A stretch of DNA of 5,263 bases from CAZABS01 sp964483635 (GTDB lineage Bacteria > Patescibacteriota > Minisyncoccia > Moranbacterales > UBA1568). Positions 1 through 5,236 of the stretch are shown piece after piece. The stretch lies in NCBI GenBank assembly GCA_964483635.1, contig CAZABS010000047.1, positions 1 to 5,263 of the forward strand. Reading direction: 5' to 3'. The notes below the pieces were generated by a model that saw only the letters and a program-made list of their open reading frames with translations, was not told the origin of the DNA and did no database searches. The stretch's first letter is position 1; every line of letters begins with the position of its first letter. The translations under genes were made by a program, and so were the position numbers.

Positions 1-11
1 AATTAAAAAAT

Positions 12-1934
12 ATGTCAAAAATTCTCGGAATAGATCTCGGTACCACCAACTCGGCTATGTCGATTGTCGAGGGTGGATCACCGACAGTTATCGAAAACAA
101 GGAAGGGGCGCGGACCACTCCCTCCATGATTGCGATGTCGAAGACTAACGAGCGTCTCGTAGGACTCCTCGCCAAGCGTCAAGCCGTCACGAATCCAGAG
201 AACACTCTCTCCTCAGTAAAGCGGCTCATCGGACGGCGGTTTGAGGATGAAGAGGTTCAACGTGACCTGAAGACGCTCCCGTACAAAATCGTGAAGTCTG
301 AGCACGGCGTGAAAGTCCTGATGGGTGGGAAGGAGTACACCCCACAGGAAATCAGCGCCATGGTGCTTCAGAAACTCAAGACTGATGCCGAAGAAAAGCT
401 CGGTGAAAAAATCACCGATGCGGTGATTACTGTCCCAGCCTATTTCGACGATGCTCAGCGCAAAGCGACCAAGGAAGCAGGGGAAATCGCTGGCCTCAAT
501 GTCCGGCGCATCATCAATGAGCCAACCGCGGCCGCGCTCGCCTATGGCTTCAACAAAAAGCAAGATGAAAAAATTGCCGTCTATGACCTCGGTGGCGGTA
601 CATATGATATCTCCATCCTCGAAGTTTCGAGCGATACCGTCGAAGTCCGCTCTACCAATGGTGACACACATCTTGGTGGTGATGATTTTGATCAGAAAGT
701 GATTCACTGGATTCTCGATGAATTCCGAAAGCAAGAGGGTATTGATCTCAGTAAAGACCCTCTGGCGCTCCAGCGTATCAAAGAGTCGGCCGAAAAAGCC
801 AAGATTGAACTCTCGACCGCCATGGAAACAGAAATCAATCAGCCATTTATCACGAGCGGAGCTGATGGCCCCAAGCACCTCGTCATGAAGCTGACTCGGG
901 CCAAGCTCGAAGAACTCGTCGGTGACCTCGTCCAGGCGACGCTTGAGCCGATGAAGAAAGCTCTCGCCGATGCCAAGCTCTCGGTTTCGGATATTGATGA
1001 AGTCGTGATGGTTGGTGGGATGACTCGCATGCCGCTGGTTCTCCAGACCGTGGAGAAATTCTTCGGGAAGAAACCAAATATTAGTGTGAACCCAGATGAA
1101 GTAGTGGCCATCGGTGCCGCGATCCAAGGCGGTGTGCTCGAAGGCAGTGTAAAAGACGTGCTCCTCCTCGATGTGACACCACTTACCTTCGGGATCGAAA
1201 CCCTCGGAGGAGTGCGGACGCCTCTCATCGAGCGCAATACCACCATCCCAGCCCAGCGAAGCCAAGTCTTTTCAACCGCCGCTGACAATCAGCCAAGCGT
1301 TGAGATTCATGTCCTCCAGGGTGAGCGTGAAATGGCCGCTGACAACAAATCGCTCGGTCGTTTCATCCTCGATGGGATTCCACCAGCGCCGCGCGGTATC
1401 CCACAAATCGAAGTCTCCTTTGATATTGATGCCAGTGGAATCCTCTCGGTAACTGCCAAGGACAAAGCGACGAGTAAGACGCAGTCCATCCGCATCGAAA
1501 GTAGCACTGGACTTTCCAAAGAGGAAATTGCCAAGATGCAAAAGGATGCCGAACTTCACGCTGAGGAAGACAAGAAGAAAAAGGAGCAAATCGAAGCCAA
1601 GAACCTGGCCGATACACTCGCCTACACGACGGAGAAGGCCCTCAAAGACGCTGGTGCCAAGCTCACCGATGATGAGCGTAAGCCCGTCCTCGAGAAGCTC
1701 GAAGCCCTCAAAGCTGTGAAGGATGGCAATGATATTGAGGCCATCAAGAAGGCCACCACCGAGCTCTCTGAGGCCGCCCAGAAAATCGGCGAGAAGCTCT
1801 ACAAGGCTGCTCAAGAAGCCGAAGCCGCTAAGAAGGCTCCCGAAGGTGGCACCGCTGGTGCTGGTACTACCGAAGCCCCCAAAGAGGCTGAAGTAGAAGA
1901 TAAGAGTGGTGAGCCAGTCGAACCAAAGAATTAA
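12..1934 (+). CDS. dnaK: Molecular chaperone DnaK (Hsp70)
   Basis: This is a cytoplasmic ATP-driven chaperone that binds exposed hydrophobic peptide segments and cycles with DnaJ and GrpE. At 640 residues it is full length (E. coli DnaK has 638). Seen in the sequence: the phosphate-1 motif GIDLGTTNS (6-14), K70 in VKRLIGR, phosphate-2 DLGGGTYDIS (192-201) with T197 at the autophosphorylation position, and the adenosine motif VGGMTRMP (334-341). The interdomain linker DVLLLDVTPL is at 382-391. The substrate-binding beta domain covers about 393-500, including HVLQGERE (433-440), and the helical lid about 500-600. The low-complexity acidic Ala/Glu/Pro tail resembles the usual EEV-D-K ending only loosely (AEVEDKS). 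The ATG fits the family N-terminus exactly. The 11 bases before it are A-rich and show no Shine-Dalgarno. No dnaJ follows; an unrelated NTPase gene does. The identification is certain. Confidence 0.98.
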   Translation: MSKILGIDLGTTNSAMSIVEGGSPTVIENKEGARTTPSMIAMSKTNERLVGLLAKRQAVTNPENTLSSVKRLIGRRFEDEEVQRDLKTLPYKIVKSEHGVKVLMGGKEYTPQEISAMVLQKLKTDAEEKLGEKITDAVITVPAYFDDAQRKATKEAGEIAGLNVRRIINEPTAAALAYGFNKKQDEKIAVYDLGGGTYDISILEVSSDTVEVRSTNGDTHLGGDDFDQKVIHWILDEFRKQEGIDLSKDPLALQRIKESAEKAKIELSTAMETEINQPFITSGADGPKHLVMKLTRAKLEELVGDLVQATLEPMKKALADAKLSVSDIDEVVMVGGMTRMPLVLQTVEKFFGKKPNISVNPDEVVAIGAAIQGGVLEGSVKDVLLLDVTPLTFGIETLGGVRTPLIERNTTIPAQRSQVFSTAADNQPSVEIHVLQGEREMAADNKSLGRFILDGIPPAPRGIPQIEVSFDIDASGILSVTAKDKATSKTQSIRIESSTGLSKEEIAKMQKDAELHAEEDKKKKEQIEAKNLADTLAYTTEKALKDAGAKLTDDERKPVLEKLEALKAVKDGNDIEAIKKATTELSEAAQKIGEKLYKAAQEAEAAKKAPEGGTAGAGTTEAPKEAEVEDKSGEPVEPKN

Positions 1935-1941
1935 GTGAAGA

Positions 1942-1979
1942 AAGGGCGGAGGTTTTTCCTCCGCCCTTAACTTTATTGT
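1942..1979 (+). terminator. Rho-independent terminator after dnaK
   Basis: A perfect 11-bp stem is formed by AAGGGCGGAGG (1942-1952) and CCTCCGCCCTT (1958-1968) around a TTTTT loop. It begins 7 bases after the dnaK stop. The tail after the GC core is TTAACTTTATTGTTT, which is T-rich but interrupted, so some read-through into the next gene is possible. That gene's ATG lies only 13 bases past the stem. Confidence 0.85.
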
Positions 1980-1981
1980 TT

Positions 1982-3340
1982 ATGAATTCAATTGTTGTCA
2001 AAGAAATTCGAGAGTTTGATTCTCTAGATGAAAGTTTAGATAGGTTTAACTATAGACATCTTGGGGCACACTTGCTCAAGTACATAATGGATAGAACATG
2101 GCCAATATCTGTTGGTATCTATGGAAGATGGGGAAGTGGAAAAAGTACTCTAGTAAACTTTCTTTCAGTATATGCTAGAAACAAAGGCGTCACAGTTTCT
2201 ATTTATGATGCAGTTAAATATAGAAACGTATCAACACAGCTTCTAATAAAAAAGATTAAGAAAGACAACCGAGTTTTTGTTTTCTACTACCTCCCTTACA
2301 TAATTGGCTTATCTTTTTTTGTAGCCGCTTATTACTTTGTTAAACCTAAACTAATCCTATTTGTTGGAGTTCCCGTATTAGTGCTTCGTGTTATTGTTGA
2401 ATATTGTAGCAACCACCTTTCTTGGATAAATGATTTTGTTAATACCAGATATGTAAACTCAATATTTTTTGGAAAAAATATTGTTATTATAGATAATTTA
2501 GATAGACTGCTTCCGGCACAAGCTATATCTTTTCTTGAACAATTAAATTCAGTTTTGTTAAGAGGGGAGAATCTTTTCTCAAAAAAAACAGCATATATAA
2601 TTCCATGTGATTTTGAAATTTTACAGGAGGAAATCAGGAGTCTATACAAAAATAAAAAGATAGATGCTGCTGACTACTTGAATAAACTGATAGAGATACC
2701 ATTTTACCTACCGTCTATACAGGCTTATATACCAGATTTTGTGCGATCATTACTTTCAGATCAAGTTTCGAGCGAAGAAAAAGAAAAGATAGTAAAAATT
2801 TTTCCGAGTCGATCAATATTTGTGGATACTCCACGGGATATAAAAAATTATCTGTTACAGTTAGACATGATATGTCTTATCGCCGAATCGAGAGGGAAAG
2901 AAGAGACCTTCTTAAAAGAAAATCTCGCTTCAATACTTGTGGTACAAATCATTAGGTCAAAATTTAAATCATTTTATGATTTTCTTTGGGTGAACGGAGA
3001 AAGATTCATATCAAATGGCGAAAGTCCTCGAAATTTAAGATACTTCTTTTATAGAGCACACATTTCACCCGGTAATTCTCTAAGTGAAGACAAGTTTAGA
3101 GAACTTAGTCCAAAATTTGGCAATAGCGACGTATCTGAAAAATATGATGAGTCAGAGCGTTTATTAGAGTTAACACACTTAATGGAAGGTAGGGATGAGA
3201 GGCCAGGCTTATTAATTTTAGATAAAAAATTTATGGAAATAGTTGATATTGTTGGTTCTGCTTCCCAAGCTCACCAAGTTAAGTTATCAGAAGGGGGAAT
3301 TGGTGTCAGCTCAATTGGCCTTGCAAAAATTGGGACATAA
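1982..3340 (+). CDS. KAP-family P-loop NTPase with two membrane segments
   Basis: This is a predicted membrane-anchored ATPase of 452 residues. It has Walker A GRWGSGKST (48-56) after a typical KAP lead-in (WPISVGIYG), a hydrophobic hairpin of two membrane segments (about 99-119 and 122-140), and Walker B IVIIDNLDRL (167-176). These are followed by AYIIPCDFEIL (204-214), YLNKLIEIPFYLP (232-244) and PRDIKNYLLQL (284-294, a sensor-2-like arginine). Membrane segments between Walker A and B are a hallmark of the KAP group (Kidins220/ARMS, PifA). Walker B reads DNLDR where DDLDR is usual. The C-terminal 150 residues match nothing I recognise. ATG 1982 is preferred over TTG 1976; neither has a Shine-Dalgarno. 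The next internal Met (36) would cut into the lead-in. Composition is AT-rich (18 G+C in 2221-2280, against 35 in dnaK 901-960), with many AGA and ATA codons, which suggests acquisition. PifA blocks phage T7, so a defence role is possible but unproven. Confidence 0.85.
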   Translation: MNSIVVKEIREFDSLDESLDRFNYRHLGAHLLKYIMDRTWPISVGIYGRWGSGKSTLVNFLSVYARNKGVTVSIYDAVKYRNVSTQLLIKKIKKDNRVFVFYYLPYIIGLSFFVAAYYFVKPKLILFVGVPVLVLRVIVEYCSNHLSWINDFVNTRYVNSIFFGKNIVIIDNLDRLLPAQAISFLEQLNSVLLRGENLFSKKTAYIIPCDFEILQEEIRSLYKNKKIDAADYLNKLIEIPFYLPSIQAYIPDFVRSLLSDQVSSEEKEKIVKIFPSRSIFVDTPRDIKNYLLQLDMICLIAESRGKEETFLKENLASILVVQIIRSKFKSFYDFLWVNGERFISNGESPRNLRYFFYRAHISPGNSLSEDKFRELSPKFGNSDVSEKYDESERLLELTHLMEGRDERPGLLILDKKFMEIVDIVGSASQAHQVKLSEGGIGVSSIGLAKIGT

Positions 3341-3597
3341 TAACAATGGCATGTTCTTATGGAAGTTCAGATTTTGGCCTAAAGGCGATTTTTTGCAGAT
3401 ATTTATAGTCCAATTACTATTGATTTTGATCAAATAATGACTGGCTTATAAATGTCGTCTAAGTTCGCATTTCTGTGGATTATCTGGAAAATAATTGCTG
3501 TCTATCTAATTTATCAAATAATTATTTAAAGAGACGTTCTATAAGAAAATGGTGACATTATTAATTGATAAATGATCCAACCGAAGTAACCATTGCC
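3341..3597. other. AT-rich intergenic stretch between the KAP gene and cutA
   Basis: No convincing gene is seen here. The KAP gene ends in tandem TAA TAA. A 28-codon ATG frame at 3351-3437 would encode a hydrophobic peptide, but it has no ribosome binding site and no recognisable product. A perfect 12-base AT palindrome, AAATAATTATTT, lies at 3516-3527. A TATAAG at 3540-3545 could be a -10 box for cutA, but I find no -35 at a proper distance. No GC-rich terminator hairpin for the KAP gene was found. The composition resembles the KAP gene rather than cutA, so this DNA may belong to the same inserted segment. Confidence 0.5.
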
Positions 3598-3601
3598 GGA
3601 G
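3598..3601 (+). promoter_or_regulatory. Shine-Dalgarno of cutA
   Basis: GGAG sits 9 bases before the ATG at 3611. It decides for this start over the in-frame TTG at 3593, which would add six residues (MPENAN) not expected in the family and would place the Shine-Dalgarno inside the coding region. Confidence 0.75.
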
Positions 3602-3610
3602 AATGCCAAT

Positions 3611-3919
3611 ATGAATTTCATCATCATTTACATCACGTACAAGAATATACGGGAGGCGAAGAAAGTGGCCGAGAAGCTCCTCGAGGATCGGCTTATCGCC
3701 TGTGTCAATTACTTTCCCATAGAGTCAAGTTATTGGTGGCATGGCAAGGTTGAGACAGGGAAAGAGATTGTTTCACTCGTGAAAACTCGGAAATCCAATT
3801 GGTCCAAGGTAAAGAAGGCCGTCGAGGCCATCCATCCGTACGAAACGCCGTGTATTATGAAACTGGACGTCTCGGCTAATGACGCTTACGCTCAGTGGAT
3901 TCTTGATGAAACAAAATAA
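3611..3919 (+). CDS. cutA: CutA1-family divalent-cation tolerance protein
   Basis: This is a small trimeric protein with a ferredoxin-like fold that binds divalent metals such as copper in vitro. Its true cellular role is unsettled, despite the name 'divalent cation tolerance'. The 102 residues span the whole family domain: opening strand MNFIIIYITY (1-10), helix EAKKVAEKLLEDRLIA (15-30), the family core ACVNYFP (30-36), YWWHGKVE (41-48), VKTR (57-60) and the signature HPYETP (75-80). The conserved late tryptophan is W96. For comparison, E. coli CutA1 is 112 residues, with its extra length at the N-terminus. There is no signal peptide, so it is probably cytoplasmic. Base composition returns to a moderate GC content after the AT-rich island. 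It looks like a single-gene unit, closed by a terminator 15 bases after its stop. Confidence 0.95.
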   Translation: MNFIIIYITYKNIREAKKVAEKLLEDRLIACVNYFPIESSYWWHGKVETGKEIVSLVKTRKSNWSKVKKAVEAIHPYETPCIMKLDVSANDAYAQWILDETK

Positions 3920-3932
3920 AAAATTGGATACG

Positions 3933-3965
3933 AAAAACCCCGCGGTGTGACCCGTGGGGTTTGTT
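3933..3965. terminator. Bidirectional terminator between cutA and the convergent gene
   Basis: The stem AAACCCCGCGG (3935-3945) pairs with CCGTGGGGTTT (3952-3962), giving 11 pairs with one G-T wobble and a six-base loop. Rightward it is followed by TTTGTT. Leftward the T-tract is stronger: on the minus strand the stem runs into TTTTTCG. It lies 15 bases after the cutA stop and 25 bases past the stop of the minus-strand gene, so it can serve both convergent genes. Confidence 0.88.
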
Positions 3966-3987
3966 CGCAAAACGTTGTTGCGAGTTG

Positions 3988-4452
3988 CTAGTACCTGATA
4001 ATAACGTTGGGATTGCGATGATCGAACACTCGGGTGATCCACGCCTCCCGAATACTTCTGATGGGGAGGACGTTCTTGGGAATCAGAGCATGGAGTTCGG
4101 CATCGGATGGTACACCCCATTCGAGCAGAGCTTCGACCGCTTTGTCGATGTTCGACGTAGCCTCGATGCTTGGATAGGCGAGAAACTCACCACCACCGGC
4201 TGCGCCTCCGAACTTGACCCCTACTGGGATCCAGTCACCAGAACCGCTCTCTTCGAGGGTGACGATGACCGCCCCATGGTTGATGACAGCATCTCGGCGC
4301 AACTCCCGTTCACCGAAGCGACTCGGCTCGTCCATTTCGAGTGCGGTCATGAATGGTCCATAGCCGCGGCGCTGTTGCAGGTACGGCAGCAAAATCGTGT
4401 AGAAGAAGTTGATCACGATTGCGGCGGAATACGGAAAACTGAAGGTACTCAT
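3988..4452 (-). CDS. Hypothetical protein, 154 residues, N-terminal hydrophobic segment
   Basis: I do not recognise this protein. It starts with a short hydrophobic segment (about 6-24, PYSAAIVINFFYTILLPYL) followed by QQRR, which could be a single membrane anchor or signal-anchor. It continues as a soluble, mixed-charge domain with a glycine-rich stretch FGGAAGGGEF (81-90), a probable helix NIDKAVEALLEWG (101-113) and an Arg-rich C-terminus ending NPNVIIRY. The reading frame is supported by a GGGAG Shine-Dalgarno 7 bases before the ATG, a near-consensus promoter about 75 bases upstream and the terminator beyond its TAG stop. The open frame on the other strand here (3961-4491) lacks all of these. 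It is transcribed divergently from the 4600 gene through interleaved promoters, so the two may be co-regulated. Its function is unknown. Confidence 0.78.
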   Translation of the reverse strand: MSTFSFPYSAAIVINFFYTILLPYLQQRRGYGPFMTALEMDEPSRFGERELRRDAVINHGAVIVTLEESGSGDWIPVGVKFGGAAGGGEFLAYPSIEATSNIDKAVEALLEWGVPSDAELHALIPKNVLPIRSIREAWITRVFDHRNPNVIIRY

Positions 4453-4459
4453 ATCCGAT

Positions 4460-4464
4460 CTCCC
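4460..4464 (-). promoter_or_regulatory. Shine-Dalgarno of the 154-residue minus-strand gene
   Basis: On the minus strand GGGAG (4464 down to 4460) lies 7 bases before the ATG at 4452. In the RNA it can pair with CTTCC (4475-4471) across a six-base loop (five pairs, one G-U), so this ribosome site may be partly hidden. Confidence 0.75.
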
Positions 4465-4528
4465 AGTAATGGAAGTGGCAGATCCGCGTAGAGCGGCTTC
4501 TGGTTGGCAAGAAATTTACCAACGTTCT

Positions 4529-4557
4529 ATTATAGCACAAAATGACGATTTAATCAA
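4529..4557 (-). promoter_or_regulatory. Leftward sigma70-type promoter for the 154-residue gene
   Basis: On the minus strand the -35 box is TTGATT (4557-4552), followed by a 17-base spacer and a perfect TATAAT (4534-4529) preceded by TGC, that is, an extended -10. The expected start is near 4522, which gives a leader of about 70 bases. The spacing is ideal and the -35 matches four of six consensus bases. Confidence 0.8.
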
Positions 4558-4569
4558 GGGTGGTATAAT
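4542..4569 (+). promoter_or_regulatory. Rightward sigma70-type promoter for the 4600 gene
   Basis: A perfect TATAAT (4564-4569) is preceded by TGG (extended -10). The best -35 is ATGACG (4542-4547), four of six consensus bases at 16-base spacing. The expected start is near 4576, leaving a leader of about 24 bases. The -35 lies in the spacer of the leftward promoter and the leftward -35 lies in this spacer, so the two promoters overlap on the same DNA. Confidence 0.78.
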
Positions 4570-4570
4570 G

Positions 4571-4593
4571 GCTTTGTAGATATGTAACAAAGC
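4571..4593. repeat. Operator-like inverted repeat at the rightward start site
   Basis: GCTTTGT (4571-4577) and ACAAAGC (4587-4593) form a perfect 7-bp inverted repeat around the nine-base AGATATGTA. It begins one base after the rightward -10 and spans the expected start of transcription. The left arm would mostly fall outside the transcript, so a protein-binding site is more likely than an RNA hairpin. This is inference from position and symmetry only. Confidence 0.5.
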
Positions 4594-4599
4594 ACCTAT

Positions 4600-4977
4600 A
4601 TGTTGGAAATGCCATCAGCTGAAAAAGCGTTGGAGGAGCCAGAGAAACCACGAGAGCCTCTAACTGAGAATGAATTGTTAGAGGGGATTGTGGGTGGAAT
4701 ATTTAATTATAAAGACAAAAAGGATGTTAATGACAAACATGACGAAAATGACGCTCAAGGAATTGCCGCAATCGCTCACGCGAACGTGACTTTCGAAGCG
4801 TGTCCATCATTACTCTTGTCGGAGAAAATTGAAAAAGCGGTAGTTCACCGTTTGCAGTTTCTGGTCGGTAATGCTCAAGCGAATACAAATAAAAATGAGA
4901 TTGCATTTCTCGATAAACTTTTTCGTTACATCCAAGACGCGAGACGCCAAGTGCCTCAAGCACCATCAGAAAATTAA
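4600..4977 (+). CDS. Hypothetical charged protein, 125 residues
   Basis: I do not recognise this protein. It is predicted soluble, with no signal peptide or membrane segment. The N-terminal 20 residues are Glu/Pro/Lys-rich (EKALEEPEKPREP), followed by LTENELLEGIVGGIFNY (21-37), then a very polar linker KDKKDVNDKHDENDAQ (38-53). The C-terminal part looks helical (IEKAVVHRLQFLVG 77-90; IAFLDKLFRYIQDARRQ 101-117). The ATG at 4600 lies about 24 bases from the predicted transcription start and has no Shine-Dalgarno; the in-frame ATG at 4609 is an alternative. It is driven by a strong extended -10 promoter with an operator-like dyad, and a small membrane-protein gene follows after only 18 bases, probably in the same transcript. 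Its composition is more AT-rich than that of the neighbouring minus-strand gene. Its function is unknown. Confidence 0.7.
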   Translation: MLEMPSAEKALEEPEKPREPLTENELLEGIVGGIFNYKDKKDVNDKHDENDAQGIAAIAHANVTFEACPSLLLSEKIEKAVVHRLQFLVGNAQANTNKNEIAFLDKLFRYIQDARRQVPQAPSEN

Positions 4978-4995
4978 TTTATTAATTCATGTCCT

Positions 4996-5163
4996 ATGGA
5001 CAAAGTAAAGATCGAGAACCATAGTTTCACCGGGTTCTCATGGTTTGCGGGCTGGCTCTTCACCATCGGTTTTCTCAACCTGACATTTGGGAAGGGTCTG
5101 GTGGCCATTCTCCTCTGGCCCTATTTTATCGGTCAGTATGTGAGCGCCGTGGTCGGACGTTAG
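4996..5163 (+). CDS. Small membrane protein, 55 residues, two transmembrane segments
   Basis: This is a short gene with a clear membrane-protein pattern. After a polar N-terminus (MDKVKIENHSFTG) come two hydrophobic stretches (about 14-31, FSWFAGWLFTIGFLNLTF, and 35-53, LVAILLWPYFIGQYVSAVV) split by a tight GKG turn, ending in GR. The third-position G/C bias of the codons and the regular hydrophobic pattern argue that it is truly coding. It starts 18 bases after the stop of the 125-residue gene, which suggests one operon. No Shine-Dalgarno precedes the ATG. An earlier out-of-frame ATG at 4989 gives only a very short peptide. I cannot assign a function. Small two-helix proteins of this type with a WP-Y motif in the second helix occur widely as uncharacterised proteins. 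Confidence 0.72.
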   Translation: MDKVKIENHSFTGFSWFAGWLFTIGFLNLTFGKGLVAILLWPYFIGQYVSAVVGR

Positions 5164-5175
5164 ATAAACTTTTTC

Positions 5176-5207
5176 AAAATAAAAGCCCCGCGGGGAAGCC
5201 GCGAGGC
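5176..5207 (-). terminator. Rho-independent terminator, leftward, near the right edge
   Basis: On the minus strand GCCTCGCGG (5207-5199) pairs with CCGCGGGGC (5193-5185), giving nine pairs with one T-G wobble around a five-base loop. It runs straight into TTTTATTTT. This is a good terminator for a leftward gene. For the rightward 55-residue gene the same stem lacks a T-tract but could still form a 3' end 21 bases after its stop. Confidence 0.8.
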
Positions 5208-5236
5208 GAAGGGGCAAACGTGGTTGCGGTTGGCGA

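Noticed and set aside
213..1265. Long minus-strand open frame (350 codons) inside dnaK
   Set aside because: It is antisense to a certain dnaK. The long frame is a by-product of dnaK codon use, and the protein has no recognisable features.
1272..1814. Minus-strand open frame of 180 codons in the dnaK 3' part
   Set aside because: Same antisense shadow effect. Its Leu/Gly-rich translation mirrors the Glu/Lys/Ala-rich lid of DnaK.
3243..3437. TTG-started 64-codon frame overlapping the KAP 3' end, considered as a frameshifted KAP continuation
   Set aside because: There is no homopolymer slip site at the junction, the translation resembles no KAP C-terminus I know, and the KAP frame ends cleanly in tandem TAA.
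1969..3600. Direct repeats or integrase sites flanking the KAP island
   Set aside because: I compared the sequence after the dnaK terminator with that before cutA and found no convincing duplication and no transposase or integrase remnant.
3961..4491. Plus-strand open frame of 176 codons opposite the 154-residue gene
   Set aside because: It would begin with TTG inside the terminator region and has no ribosome site or promoter. The minus-strand frame has all of these.
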